Part shown: piece by piece, positions 24,914-32,830 of the stretch | Position numbering within the stretch: position 1 is the first letter of the stretch | Layout of the letters: the number at the start of each line of letters is the position of its first letter | Assembly: GCF_001713475.1 (NCBI RefSeq) | Contig: NZ_CP016499.1 | Span: 1,488,001-1,552,000, forward strand | Direction of reading: 5' to 3' | Origin: Agrobacterium sp. RAC06 | GTDB lineage: Bacteria; Pseudomonadota; Alphaproteobacteria; Rhizobiales; Rhizobiaceae | Length of the DNA: 64,000 nt | Made by a program: the position numbers and the translations under genes | Notes under the pieces: generated by a model | The model's database searches: none | The model's input: the letters and a program-made list of their open reading frames with translations, nothing else | What the model was told of the DNA's origin: nothing

Positions 24914-25549
24914 TCACCAACTCCTCCACCCTTCCACCAGCATCAGCGCCGCCACGGCAACCAGCAGCCAGCCGGCGGCGCGGCCGATCCAGATGGTGAC
25001 TTCAGGCTTCGAGACCAGCGCATCCCGCCCCTTGGCCGCAGCGAAAGCAAGCCCGCCATAGACCAGCCCCTGCAGCATGAGGGTGAGCGCGCCCATGACG
25101 AGCGCCTGACGCCAGAAGGGCCCATATTCAGGGCGCATGAATTGCGGATACACGGCGAGGATGAAGAGCCAGGCCTTCGGGTTGAGCAGGCAGGTGATCA
25201 GTCCCTGGCCGAAGATGCGGGCCGTCCGGTGCAGGTTTGAGGCTTCAATGCCGTCGATGACGATGGCGCTTCTGGCCAGCGTATAGCCGATCCAGATCAT
25301 ATAGGCCGAACCGATCACCAGCATGGGGCCGGCAAGCTGCGGGACCAGCGTCGAGAGGACTGTCACGGCGATGGTGCCGAAAAGCGTGTGGAAGACGCCG
25401 CCCAGCATGATGCCGGACGTGGCGGCCACGCCTGCGCGGCGGCCGCCGGTCAGGCCATTGGCGATAACGAAGATCATGTCCATGCCGGGCACGATGATGA
25501 TGCCCGCCAGCAGGGCGGAGAAGAGCCAGAGGTTTTCGGCATAGGTCAT
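24914..25549 (-). CDS. LysE family amino-acid/metabolite exporter
   Basis: A 211-residue inner-membrane exporter with about six helices. IIIVPGMDMIFVIANGLTGGRRAGV near the N-terminus and GLITCLLNPKAWLFILAVYPQF in the centre are the LysE/RhtB signature, here divided at residues ~17-42 and ~116-138. The substrate is unknown, usually a neutral or basic amino acid. AAGGAG precedes the ATG. It diverges from the YafY/WYL regulator across 122 bp that hold an inverted repeat, so the regulator may control it. Confidence 0.88.
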   Translation of the reverse strand: MTYAENLWLFSALLAGIIIVPGMDMIFVIANGLTGGRRAGVAATSGIMLGGVFHTLFGTIAVTVLSTLVPQLAGPMLVIGSAYMIWIGYTLARSAIVIDGIEASNLHRTARIFGQGLITCLLNPKAWLFILAVYPQFMRPEYGPFWRQALVMGALTLMLQGLVYGGLAFAAAKGRDALVSKPEVTIWIGRAAGWLLVAVAALMLVEGWRSW

Positions 25550-25633
25550 GTCAGTAGGATCTCCTTAAATGGGCAGGCCATGCGCGGGGAATGGCCTGTT
25601 TTCAATGCTTTGGAGATGCTTTAGACAAGGGCT

Positions 25634-25653
25634 ACTGACAAAGGTGTGTCAGT
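25634..25653. promoter_or_regulatory. Inverted repeat between LysE exporter and WYL regulator genes
   Basis: ACTGACA (25634-25640) and TGTCAGT (25647-25653) are perfect 7-bp arms with a 6-bp spacer, 18 bp before the regulator start. A likely operator for the divergent pair. Confidence 0.55.
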
Positions 25654-25671
25654 TGAGATGAGGTCTGACCC

Positions 25672-26367
25672 ATGCGCAAGGCGTCCCGGCTGTTCGAGAT
25701 CATCCAGACCTTAAGGCTTGCTGCCCACCCGATAACGGCGCAGCAGATCGCGGAAAAACTGGAGGTCACGCAGCGGTCGATCTACCGCGATATTGCAGCC
25801 CTCCAGGCGATGCGCGTGCCGATCGAGGGCGAGCGCGGGATTGGCTATATCCTGAGGCCCGGCTTTCACCTGCCGCCCCTGATGTTCACGCCGGAGGAAA
25901 CCGAGGCGATCGTGCTTGGCATGGCGCTGACCAAACGCACGGCGGACCCAGAGCTGCGCGAGGCGTCGGTCCGCGTGCTCGACAAGATCGCGGCTGCCGT
26001 GCCCGCCCCGCTGAAGGAGGCGATCGTGTCGCGCACGCTCTATGCCTGGGGGCGTGTGGCCGAGGCCCCTGAGACCATCGACTTTTCGATGATCCGCCGC
26101 GCCATCCGTGACGAGCGGACGCTCGAGATCGACTATGTCAGCGAGCAGCGGGAGGAAACGACACGGCGGATCCGGCCGATCGCGCTGATTTATTACTCGG
26201 AGGCGGCGGTGGTCGTCGGCTGGTGCGAGCTGCGCGAGGGCATCCGTAATTTCCGGGTTGACCGGATGAGAGACTGCCGGGCGACAGGCGCACATTTCCG
26301 CCGCGAGGGGGACCGGCTGCGGAAGTTGTGGGTGGCGGGGTGGGACACCTCCGGCCAGGGCGGTTAG
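25672..26367 (+). CDS. YafY/WYL-type transcriptional regulator
   Basis: A 231-residue regulator with an N-terminal HTH_11 domain (SRLFEIIQTLRLAAHPITAQ, then VTQRSIYRDIAALQAM) and a C-terminal WYL domain (about residues 138-215: ERTLEIDYVSEQREETTRRI, AVVVGWCELREGIRNFRVDRM). WYL domains sense nucleotides or other small ligands. The protein is shorter than WYL regulators with a WCX extension. GAGG precedes the ATG. It is divergent from the LysE-type exporter and probably controls it through 25634-25653. Confidence 0.88.
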   Translation: MRKASRLFEIIQTLRLAAHPITAQQIAEKLEVTQRSIYRDIAALQAMRVPIEGERGIGYILRPGFHLPPLMFTPEETEAIVLGMALTKRTADPELREASVRVLDKIAAAVPAPLKEAIVSRTLYAWGRVAEAPETIDFSMIRRAIRDERTLEIDYVSEQREETTRRIRPIALIYYSEAAVVVGWCELREGIRNFRVDRMRDCRATGAHFRREGDRLRKLWVAGWDTSGQGG

Positions 26368-26394
26368 AGACGTGCCAGCACTACTGCAAATGAA

Positions 26395-26423
26395 ACGCCC
26401 GCCGCTTCTGGAGCGACGGGCGT
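26395..26423. terminator. Shared terminator between WYL regulator and desaturase genes
   Basis: ACGCCCGCCGCT (26395-26406) pairs with AGCGACGGGCGT (26412-26423), a 12-bp stem with one G-T-type pair, between two convergent genes. On the minus strand it is followed by TTTCATTTG. Confidence 0.6.
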
Positions 26424-26460
26424 AAAGACTTTGCGAAAAACCGGTAGTCGTGTCGTGGAC

Positions 26461-27510
26461 TCAGGCGACCGCCATCCGCCTGGCTTCCCGGAACGACACC
26501 AGACGACCGCGGGCTTCGTCCCAGAGAACCAACTTCACGCAGGCGAAGCTTTGCATCAGTGTGATGCGGCTGATCGTCTTCAGCTCCGGATGATCGCGCA
26601 GGACTTCCGGCAGACGGTAGAAGGGGATCTTGCTCGACAGGTGATGCACATGGTGCACGCCGATATGGCCGGTCAGCCAGCGCAGGCCCCAGGGCAGATC
26701 GTAGTGCGAGGCGCCGTGGAGAGCGGCGTGCTGGAACTGCCACTCCGGAGGGTTGGACCAATGGGTGTCTTCGAACTGGTGCTGGACGTAGAAGAGCCAG
26801 ATGCCCAATGCGCCGGCGAGCAGCACGATCGGCAGATGCACGATGAGGAAAGCATCGAGGCCTGCAAGCCAGATCATCAGCGCCGCCATGATAACCATGC
26901 CGGCATTCGTTGCCATGGTGGAGACCCAGGGCAAAGCGCCGTCCTTCATCATGCCGAAGGGCAAACGCTGCTTCAAGAGGAAGACCCAGATCGGGCCGAT
27001 GCCGAAGAGCACGACCGGATTGCGATAGAGGCGGTAGCCGAGGCGGCCCATCGGGGACAGGGCCTTGTATTCGGCAACGGTCAGCGTGGTGATGTCACCG
27101 ACGCCACGTTCCTCGAGATTGCCGGCGGTCGCATGGTGTTCGGCATGGGCCCGGCGCCAGTAGTCGTAGGGCGTAAAGGTCAGGACGCCGAGCAGGCGAC
27201 CGGTCCAGTCGTCGATCGAGCGACGGGCGAAGAAGGCGCCGTGGCCGCAGTCATGCTGGATGATGAAGAGGCGCAGCAGGAAGGCTGCCGCCGGCACGAC
27301 GAGCACGAGGCCCGGCCAGAAGGCGTATTCGAAGCTTGCCCAGGCACCGAGCCAGAGCAGGACGAAGGGCACGAGCGTGACGCCGAGCTCGAAGCTCGAG
27401 CGCGTCAGGTCCGGTTTGCGATAAGTATTGACGATTTTCAGCCAGGCCTTGGCGTCAGGGGTCTCGTCTTCGACGATTTGATCGTCGCGGTAATCGAATG
27501 CAGCGCTCAC
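26461..27510 (-). CDS. Membrane fatty acid desaturase
   Basis: A 349-residue di-iron membrane desaturase. The three histidine boxes are present: HDCGH (residues 86-90), HAEHH (122-126) and HVHHL (near 295), spaced as in the acyl-lipid desaturase family, with four or more membrane helices. It probably puts double bonds into membrane fatty acids, a response tied to temperature and fluidity; the regiospecificity cannot be read. Start is GTG 27510 with GGAGG 7 bp upstream. The cold-shock gene lies 1.3 kb away, but no shared operon is seen. Confidence 0.9.
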   Translation of the reverse strand: MSAAFDYRDDQIVEDETPDAKAWLKIVNTYRKPDLTRSSFELGVTLVPFVLLWLGAWASFEYAFWPGLVLVVPAAAFLLRLFIIQHDCGHGAFFARRSIDDWTGRLLGVLTFTPYDYWRRAHAEHHATAGNLEERGVGDITTLTVAEYKALSPMGRLGYRLYRNPVVLFGIGPIWVFLLKQRLPFGMMKDGALPWVSTMATNAGMVIMAALMIWLAGLDAFLIVHLPIVLLAGALGIWLFYVQHQFEDTHWSNPPEWQFQHAALHGASHYDLPWGLRWLTGHIGVHHVHHLSSKIPFYRLPEVLRDHPELKTISRITLMQSFACVKLVLWDEARGRLVSFREARRMAVA

Positions 27511-27825
27511 AGGCCGGCCTCCGAAAGGTTGGTTTGATCGGGGAAGGCGGCAGAGAGGCTAATGACGCCCGATATCGGGGCGCGCGACACGGGGCATCCG
27601 AAGGAGAGGCCCGCAGCAATGGTCATGGTCGGCTGGCTTTCGTGACTTAGAGATCGCCCGTCACTCCTGGAACGGGTGGCCTCTCCTATCAGATCATGGA
27701 GGCCTTGTCGCCATGGAACACTGTCGCTTGTCCGGCTGCGGCATTTCGCCGGCCATTGTGCATGGCGTCCCGGAACACTTGTGAACCGGGACGCTGGTCT
27801 TCTGGTCAGGGACGAGCGGCGCTCA
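27511..27825. other. 315-bp intergenic region with a hairpin
   Basis: No gene recognised. It should carry the promoter of the desaturase (minus strand). GCGTCCCGG (27765-27773) and CCGGGACGC (27786-27794) form a 9-bp stem with a 12-nt loop, 32 bp beyond the stop of the gene at 27826-28317; without a T-run it may be a transcript-end or protective hairpin. Confidence 0.45.
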
Positions 27826-28317
27826 TCAGCCGGCCGGCTTCAGTGTTGCGAGGATCTTTCCGACTTCGGGCATGTTCTGGGCTTCGGTTTCCGTGGATGC
27901 CCAGTAGGTGACGATGGCGATCTTTTCGTCAGAAAGGCCAATGATGCCCACGCCGATGGAGACGGGACCGTCCTTGTCCGTCCCCTTCCAGTCGATGGTC
28001 TCGAACGGCATGCCGTTCAGCTGGTCCTTTGATTCTTTCTGAGACGCCGGATCGGGCACGACACCGTTTTCTTCCAGGAAGCCGAAAACGTCGGTCATGA
28101 CCTGGTCCATGTCTTCGGCGCCTGCAATGTCGAAGGAGATATAGGTGCCGGCGTCAGGAGAGTTCGCCTCGACGCCGTAATCGGTCTCGGTCGGCTGCCA
28201 GTCATCGGGGATTTCCACGGTTGCGGCCGGCTCGTCGGAGGGGAAGGTAAAACTGCCTGCAAGTGCGGTGGACGCGGTGATCAGGAGGATTGCGGTTGCG
28301 GCGAGAAACTTGTTCAT
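27826..28317 (-). CDS. Secreted hypothetical protein
   Basis: A 163-residue protein with a clear signal peptide (MNKFLAATAILLITASTALA, cleavage after ALA). The mature part is a small alpha/beta domain: VEIPDDWQPTETDYG, TYISFDIAGAEDMDQVM, PFETIDWKGTDKDGP and IVTYWASTETEAQN. The pattern recalls periplasmic stress or PsbP-like domains, but no family is recognised securely. The start at 28317 places the signal peptide at the N-terminus. It is transcribed alone. Confidence 0.65.
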   Translation of the reverse strand: MNKFLAATAILLITASTALAGSFTFPSDEPAATVEIPDDWQPTETDYGVEANSPDAGTYISFDIAGAEDMDQVMTDVFGFLEENGVVPDPASQKESKDQLNGMPFETIDWKGTDKDGPVSIGVGIIGLSDEKIAIVTYWASTETEAQNMPEVGKILATLKPAG

Positions 28318-28624
28318 CGGAGGGTCCGTTGATGAGGGATGAGACGTGCCAGATGGTGGCTTTTTCAAGCCGCAGGTGGCGCGTTGTCGTAGCAAGCAGA
28401 GGTCAAGAAAGTCGTACTGTTTTTGCGTGAAACGGCCTACAGCGTTGAAAAAAATATCGATCCTTCACGATATGATGAAGAAATATTGAAGGAGCGTATT
28501 CCACGGCTTGCCACATCACTTTTTCGCCGCGGTGCAAAAGCCGCTTTCTGCAATGTTTTCCGCCGCTTCCCGCGCGCCTTTCGCTTCGTGAACAGCCTTG
28601 AAACAGCGGTTTTCCGGTTTTTGC
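28318..28624. other. AT-rich non-coding stretch before the cspA promoter
   Basis: About 300 bp, the lower-GC part of the window (around 28410-28500 rich in A and T, with a run of seven A at 28449-28455). Reading frames here lack a Shine-Dalgarno and recognisable sequence, so it is treated as regulatory or non-coding. Confidence 0.45.
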
Positions 28625-28653
28625 TTGTATCGACGCCATCCTTTCCCTATATT
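28625..28653 (+). promoter_or_regulatory. Sigma-70-type promoter of cspA
   Basis: TTGTAT (28625-28630), 17 bp, TATATT (28648-28653). Transcription would start near 28660, leaving a leader of about 120 nt before the cspA ATG, long as in cold-shock mRNAs. The leader also contains GCGC-TTTTA-GCGC near 28688-28700. Confidence 0.6.
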
Positions 28654-28758
28654 GCCGGCATCGAAGATTGCGAGCGACTTTGTCTACGCGCTTTTAGCGC
28701 ACGCCAGATTTCCTTCAACGTCGATATACCAGCCGTCGAATGTCTCGGCGGCAAGCCC

Positions 28759-28779
28759 AACGATTGAAAGGAAATCGTT
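28759..28779 (+). promoter_or_regulatory. Hairpin presenting the cspA ribosome-binding site in its loop
   Basis: AACGATT (28759-28765) and AATCGTT (28773-28779) are perfect 7-bp arms; the 7-nt loop GAAAGGA is the Shine-Dalgarno sequence and the ATG follows immediately at 28780. The weak AT-rich stem could open or close with temperature or bind CspA itself. Confidence 0.65.
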
Positions 28780-28989
28780 ATGAACACAGGTACCGTAAAG
28801 TGGTTCAACAGCACCAAGGGTTTTGGTTTCATCCAGCCGGATGAAGGCTCTGCCGACGTGTTTGTCCACATCTCTGCAGTTCAGCGCGCCGGCATGCGCG
28901 ACCTCGTCGAAGGCCAGAAGATCGGCTACGACATCGTCCAGGACAAGCGTTCTGGCAAGAGCTCGGCCGACAACCTGCGCGCCGCTTAA
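28780..28989 (+). CDS. cspA: Cold-shock protein, CspA family
   Basis: A 69-residue cold-shock domain protein. RNP1 is KGFGFIQP and RNP2 VFVHISAV, the aromatic single-stranded RNA/DNA-binding surface. It would act as an RNA chaperone that melts structure in mRNAs. It has its own promoter, a ~120-nt leader, a hairpin-embedded Shine-Dalgarno and a strong terminator, so it is a single-gene unit. Alphaproteobacteria carry several csp paralogues, so cold induction of this copy is likely but not certain. Confidence 0.95.
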   Translation: MNTGTVKWFNSTKGFGFIQPDEGSADVFVHISAVQRAGMRDLVEGQKIGYDIVQDKRSGKSSADNLRAA

Positions 28990-29053
28990 TAATTTGTCGC
29001 TCGCCCCCGCTGATAACGGATTTACCGGCAGAGGGGGCTGAGTGGCGAGGGAA

Positions 29054-29078
29054 GGTCGGGTTCCGCCCGGCCTTTTTT
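29054..29078 (+). terminator. Rho-independent terminator of cspA
   Basis: GGTCGGG and CCCGGCC form a 7-bp stem (one G-T pair) followed by six T residues, 65 bp after the stop. Confidence 0.85.
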
Positions 29079-29229
29079 GTTTATCCTGTGATCGAAGCCA
29101 TCAGCCGCGATCCACATCTTTGCCCGATTTTGTCGGGATCTTCGCCGGGGCATGGCGCGTTAGCCTGTCGTATCCCCTCCTTTGAAACTCGAAAACAAGC
29201 GGGCATCAACGCCCGGAAAGGAAACGACC

Positions 29230-29466
29230 GTGCAAGTTCTCGTTCGTGACAACAATGTCGACCAAGCACTCCGCGTGCTGAAGAAGAAGATGCAGCGCGA
29301 AGGTCTCTTCCGCGAGATGAAGGCCCGCAGCGCCTTTGAAAAGCCGTCGGAGAAGCGCGTGCGCGAAAAGGCGGAAGCCATTCGTCGCCAGCGCAAGCTC
29401 GCGCGTAAGAAGATGCAGCGCGAAGGCCTTCTGCCGGCTCCGAAGAAGGCAGTGCGTACGCGCTAA
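29230..29466 (+). CDS. rpsU: 30S ribosomal protein S21
   Basis: A 78-residue S21 protein: [20 protein letters not shown] at the N-terminus (first residue read as Met from GTG), [17 protein letters not shown], then a basic, Lys/Arg-rich C-terminal tail. It binds the 30S subunit near the 3' end of 16S rRNA and affects start-site selection. GTG at 29230 with AAAGGA upstream gives the family N-terminus; a longer in-frame reading from 29182 adds non-conserved residues. A small hairpin (CGGGC-GCCCG, 29200-29215) sits just before the Shine-Dalgarno. Confidence 0.95.
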   Translation: MQVLVRDNNVDQALRVLKKKMQREGLFREMKARSAFEKPSEKRVREKAEAIRRQRKLARKKMQREGLLPAPKKAVRTR

Positions 29467-29598
29467 TGACGCTATGATCCGTGCGCCTTCGGGCGCGCGG
29501 ACCCGCCCTCCCCGCCACGAAGGCGCAACGCAGTTTGCGACGCGGGCAGGGACCAGACATGCCGAGACAGGCAGCCAGGCTGCAGGAAGGATCCGGAC

Positions 29599-29826
29599 AT
29601 GACCGCCACCAAAGAGACCTTCTTCAAGCCTGAAAAGGTTTCCCCGCAGGACAAGGCAGCCACGACCGACAGCGTCGCCCGTTCGCTGATCGCTCAGGAA
29701 GCGACCGCGCGCGAACGCAAGACGGAAACGCTGAAGGCGCTGCGCATGCAACGTGAAGCGCTCGAAGCCGAGCAGGCCCCTGCACCGAAGAAGCGTGCCG
29801 TGAAAAAGGCCGTGAAGCGCGGCTGA
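29599..29826 (+). CDS. Small basic hypothetical protein downstream of rpsU
   Basis: A 75-residue charged helical protein with a basic, Ala/Lys-rich end (KKRAVKKAVKRG). It is not recognised as a family, but its composition suits binding to nucleic acid or the ribosome. AGGAAGGA precedes the ATG, and a strong terminator follows, so it is likely the second gene of the rpsU transcript, 132 bp downstream of it. Confidence 0.6.
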   Translation: MTATKETFFKPEKVSPQDKAATTDSVARSLIAQEATARERKTETLKALRMQREALEAEQAPAPKKRAVKKAVKRG

Positions 29827-29862
29827 GCCGAGCGCAAACGACCACCAAGTCAGAAATTCCAG

Positions 29863-29897
29863 GAAGCCGGGGCTGCGGATGCTGCCCCGGCTTCTTT
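29863..29897 (+). terminator. Rho-independent terminator of the rpsU unit
   Basis: GAAGCCGGGG (29863-29872) and CCCCGGCTTC (29885-29894) form a perfect 10-bp stem followed by TTT. Confidence 0.8.
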
Positions 29898-29901
29898 CAT
29901 G

Positions 29902-30678
29902 TCATTTCTTCGCCGCCGTCAGATTGAAATAGGCGCCTTGCGGGTCCTGGCAGGCTGCGATCCAGGCGCCACCGGGGACCTCATGGGGGCCGAACATCAG
30001 CTGCCCGCCGAGAGACTTCATCCTGTCGATCGCCGAGTCGATGGCCGGGACGATGAAGAAGAAGCCCCAATAGGGCATGGGCATCTCCGGCGTCTTGTTC
30101 ATCATGCCGCCGATGCCCCGATCGCCGAGCTTGAAGGTTTGATACGTCCCCAAATCACCCATATCGACTGCCATGTCCTTTTCCCAGCCGAATCGGCCGG
30201 CGTAGAAGTCCCAGACCTTTTCCCAATCACCGGCCATCAACTCGTTCCAGCCGACCGTGCCGGTGCTGCCGGGGGTCGGCCAGCTGCCGGTTTCACCATC
30301 CGGCATCTTCGGCGTCATGAGGCAGACGACGGCGCCTTGCGGATCGGCGACGACGGCGAAACGGCCAATGCCGGGGATATCCTCCGGCGGGCGGTGGATC
30401 GCGCCGCCGTTCGACTCGTATTCGGCGGCCGTCTTGTCGACATCGTCGACGGCGATATAGCCGGTCCAGTTGGGTGGTATGCCCTGCCCTTTCATGTCCT
30501 CGGTCAATGCCATCATTCCGGCCACGCCGGAAGGGAAACCGGGTACGGCGAAGGTGGTGTAGGTAAAGCCCTCCATCTCCATATCGGTCGGCTCCCAGCC
30601 GAGCAGCGGGCCATAAAAGGCCTTGGCCGCGGCCGGATCGGGGGTCATCAGCTCGTGCCAGATGAATGTGCCATGCAT
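29902..30678 (-). CDS. Two-domain VOC (glyoxalase-like) family protein
   Basis: A 258-residue protein built from two vicinal-oxygen-chelate repeats. Each starts with a similar block: FIWHELMTPDPAAAKAFYGPLLGW and GWNELMAGDWEKVWDFYAGRFGW, and each ends with a DPQGA(V/Y) strand. Histidine and glutamate positions vary, so metal use is uncertain. Such proteins are often labelled hydroxylases, glyoxalases or bleomycin-resistance-like without proof. AGAGGG precedes the ATG at 30678. It is the last gene of a three-gene minus-strand run with DUF1579 and DUF899 genes. Confidence 0.85.
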   Translation of the reverse strand: MHGTFIWHELMTPDPAAAKAFYGPLLGWEPTDMEMEGFTYTTFAVPGFPSGVAGMMALTEDMKGQGIPPNWTGYIAVDDVDKTAAEYESNGGAIHRPPEDIPGIGRFAVVADPQGAVVCLMTPKMPDGETGSWPTPGSTGTVGWNELMAGDWEKVWDFYAGRFGWEKDMAVDMGDLGTYQTFKLGDRGIGGMMNKTPEMPMPYWGFFFIVPAIDSAIDRMKSLGGQLMFGPHEVPGGAWIAACQDPQGAYFNLTAAKK

Positions 30679-30707
30679 GCGCAGTCCCTCTCTCAATCTG
30701 TCGGCGA

Positions 30708-31199
30708 TCAGCCGATGCGTTTTGCTTCGCTGGTCATGAAGGTGTGAAAGCTGCCGTCGGGTTGGCGAACGCTGCCCGAGAAGGTTCTGGTGTCATCATC
30801 GACGAAGTGGATGACATCACGATAGGTCTCGGTCCGCGACGGATCCTGCATGCTCGGCCCCTCGGCCTCGAGCACCAGCGTCTGGCCGTCATCTTCCAGC
30901 CAGCCCTTGTAGACCCAGAACTTGTCCATCATCGAGCCGATCCAGCTGCCGACATAATGGCCGAGGCTCGGATCGTAACCGATGGTCATGATCATGGTAG
31001 CACGGCCGCCTCTCGTACCCATACCGCCCTCACCTTCCGCGACCACCCAGAGGCCGCCGATGGAGCGGATCTTTTCGGTCCATCGCTTCTCGGGATCGTC
31101 GGGGTCGTAGCCTTCCATCCCGGTCGAGGTCAGGAAGAGCCAGTCGCCGACCAGCCGGTCGAGGACACGGTGATGTTCGCTGGGTTTGGCAAACTCCAT
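30708..31199 (-). CDS. DUF1579 family protein
   Basis: A 163-residue beta-rich protein of the DUF1579 type: EHHRVLDRLVGDWLF at the N-terminus, then GLWVVAEGEGGM, IGYDPSLGHYVGSWI and TLVLEAEGPSM, a lipocalin-like barrel pattern. Function unknown. TAAGGAGGG lies 4 bp before the ATG, a very strong site. It starts 10 bp after the DUF899 stop and precedes the VOC gene, so all three are one operon. Confidence 0.85.
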   Translation of the reverse strand: MEFAKPSEHHRVLDRLVGDWLFLTSTGMEGYDPDDPEKRWTEKIRSIGGLWVVAEGEGGMGTRGGRATMIMTIGYDPSLGHYVGSWIGSMMDKFWVYKGWLEDDGQTLVLEAEGPSMQDPSRTETYRDVIHFVDDDTRTFSGSVRQPDGSFHTFMTSEAKRIG

Positions 31200-31209
31200 G
31201 ATACCCTCC

Positions 31210-31941
31210 TTAGTGGCAGCAACCGGCCTTTTCAGCCGGCTTGGCGACATACTCGTCCTTGCGCTTGACGAAACTCAGCGTGCCCGTCTCGTTGCGGCCG
31301 AGCGGCGCGTGGTCGAGGATCATCAGTGTGCCCAGCGCCTCCTCCCCGCCCCGGGCATATTGCGAATAGGTATGGAAGATCTCGCCCTCGTCGTTGCGGT
31401 AGAAGGCGGACAAACCCGGCAGCTCGTCGAAGGCCCGGTCGCTCGGCGTTTCGCGGAAGTTGTAGTTCACCGCGCCGGAAGCGAGCTCCTCCTTGGTGAA
31501 GGAGACGTGGAAATCGTAGTTGAAGTCGCTGCCTGCGGACGAGACCCAGGGGAAGCGCCAGTTCATACGGCGCTTATAGGCCTCGATCTTTTCGAGCGGC
31601 GCCCGCGATACGGTGACGAGGGTAACGTCGTGATTGTTGAGATGCGGCAACATGCCGTCGATATGATCGGCGAAGAAGGAGCAGCCCTCGCAGCCGGCCT
31701 CCCAATCCGGATGAAACATGAAATGGTTGATCATCAGCTGGCTGCGACCATCGAACAGGTCGGCAAGCGTCTTTTCGCCCGATGGCGACTGGAAGCGGTA
31801 ATCCTTCTCCATGCGCACCCAGGGCAAGGCGAGGCGCGCGGCATTCACCCGGTCGCGCTGACGGGTCAGTTCTTTTTCCTGCTCAAGCAAGGTTTTGCGG
31901 GCCTCCAACCATCCTTCCCGCGAAACAACCGAATATTCCAT
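31210..31941 (-). CDS. DUF899 thioredoxin-fold protein
   Basis: A 243-residue DUF899 protein: EKELTRQRDRVNAARLALPWV near the N-terminus, then LADLFDGRSQLMINHFMF, a thioredoxin-like core with CEGCSFFADHIDGM (paired cysteines), VSRAPLEKIEAYKRRMNW and a late HTYSQYARGGE. The family is thioredoxin-like with no settled reaction, perhaps a peroxiredoxin-like or reductase role given the CxxC. The protein ends with Cys-Cys-His. The start at 31941 (MEYSVV) has GGAGG upstream. It is the first gene of the operon and diverges from a MarR gene. Confidence 0.85.
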   Translation of the reverse strand: MEYSVVSREGWLEARKTLLEQEKELTRQRDRVNAARLALPWVRMEKDYRFQSPSGEKTLADLFDGRSQLMINHFMFHPDWEAGCEGCSFFADHIDGMLPHLNNHDVTLVTVSRAPLEKIEAYKRRMNWRFPWVSSAGSDFNYDFHVSFTKEELASGAVNYNFRETPSDRAFDELPGLSAFYRNDEGEIFHTYSQYARGGEEALGTLMILDHAPLGRNETGTLSFVKRKDEYVAKPAEKAGCCH

Positions 31942-31957
31942 TTTCCCGATCCTCCTC

Positions 31958-31999
31958 TTGACAATTAGGTTGATATCAACATATTTAGTCCATGTCAAA
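31958..31999. promoter_or_regulatory. Overlapping divergent promoters with a MarR-type operator
   Basis: GTTGATATCAAC (31969-31980) is a perfect 12-bp palindrome. It lies between TTGACA (31958-31963) and ATATTT (31981-31986) of a plus-strand promoter and overlaps the -10 (TATCAA) of a minus-strand promoter whose -35 is TTGACA (31999-31994). One bound MarR dimer could therefore block both the DUF899 operon and its own gene. Confidence 0.7.
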
Positions 32000-32438
32000 C
32001 ATGCCCCTGATTCCTTACGCCACGACCATCCACGTCAAAGATACCTGCCTTTGCCTGCATGCCCAGCGCGCGGCGCGCGCGCTCGCTCGTCGCTTCGATC
32101 TAGCACTGAAGCCGGTCGGACTGACCAACCAGCAATTTTCCCTGATGATGGCGCTGAACCGGCCGGAACCGCCGCCCATGGGGCCTGTTGCCAGACTTCT
32201 GGCCATGGATCGCACCACGCTGACGGCCGCGCTGAAGCCGCTTTCGGCGCGCGGTTGGGTATCGATCGAGCCGGATCCGAAGGACAAGCGCGGCAAGCGG
32301 CTGCGGCTCACGGAGGAAGGTGCGCGTACGCTGTCCAGCGCAGTGCCGATCTGGACCGATCTGCATGGCGAGATCGAGGCCGGCATGCAGGCCGACCCCG
32401 CGATCCTTCGCCGCGGACTGCTGGAGGTCAGTGCCTGA
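31992..32438 (+). CDS. MarR family transcriptional regulator
   Basis: A 148-residue MarR protein. Dimer helices flank a winged helix: LTNQQFSLMMALNR, PVARLLAMDRTTLTAALKPL (recognition helix) and the DPKDKRGKRLRLTEEG wing. Cysteines at residues ~19 and ~21 (DTCLCLH) lie near the dimer interface and could be redox sensors, which would fit the thioredoxin-like product of the divergent gene. No Shine-Dalgarno precedes either ATG (31992 or 32001), and the predicted transcription start is near 31993, so the message may be leaderless. Confidence 0.88.
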   Translation: MSNMPLIPYATTIHVKDTCLCLHAQRAARALARRFDLALKPVGLTNQQFSLMMALNRPEPPPMGPVARLLAMDRTTLTAALKPLSARGWVSIEPDPKDKRGKRLRLTEEGARTLSSAVPIWTDLHGEIEAGMQADPAILRRGLLEVSA

Positions 32439-32446
32439 CGGCTGCC

Positions 32447-32659
32447 TCAGCCGAGGCCAAGCGGCAGGGCGACCAGCGGACCGATCAACATGACTGTCGC
32501 CATGGCGAGCGCCACACGGTCGCGGCCCTCGAACAGCGGCCCGCGGAAGGCGGATGCCGGGTAGCTGCGGCGAATCTCGTGACGGGTCACCTCGTTGACC
32601 GGAAGATCCGGCGACAGGCGATGATCCTCATAGATTGCATTGGCTGTGGTGGTTTGCAT
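32447..32659 (-). CDS. Small single-pass membrane protein
   Basis: A 70-residue protein with a polar N-terminal half and one membrane helix at the C-terminus (residues ~49-68, ALAMATVMLIGPLVALPLG). Unrecognised. GAGGA lies 7 bp before the ATG. It is convergent with the MarR gene, 8 bp apart. The 170 bp upstream (32660-32830) shows nothing recognisable. Confidence 0.55.
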   Translation of the reverse strand: MQTTTANAIYEDHRLSPDLPVNEVTRHEIRRSYPASAFRGPLFEGRDRVALAMATVMLIGPLVALPLGLG

Positions 32660-32830
32660 GGTTTCGTCCTCGATTGTGGGTATCGAGGTCCAACCGGGAA
32701 CAAGGGCAAAGGGTTCCCCTCCGCGCTTATTGCGCTTTCCGCTGGACTGGCGGTTGCGATTGGCACCGGCGCAGTGACGGCGCCCGGCCCGGACAATTGA
32801 CGCGGCTCAAGAGCATGCGACGCGGACATG

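Noticed and set aside
28423..28767. 114-residue open frame upstream of cspA
   Set aside because: It has no recognisable domain, overlaps the cspA promoter and leader, and lies in an AT-rich non-coding stretch.
32640..32800. Short plus-strand frame ending in a hydrophobic Ala/Gly-rich segment (about 48 codons from a TTG)
   Set aside because: It has no good Shine-Dalgarno and no related sequence I can recognise; too weak to call.
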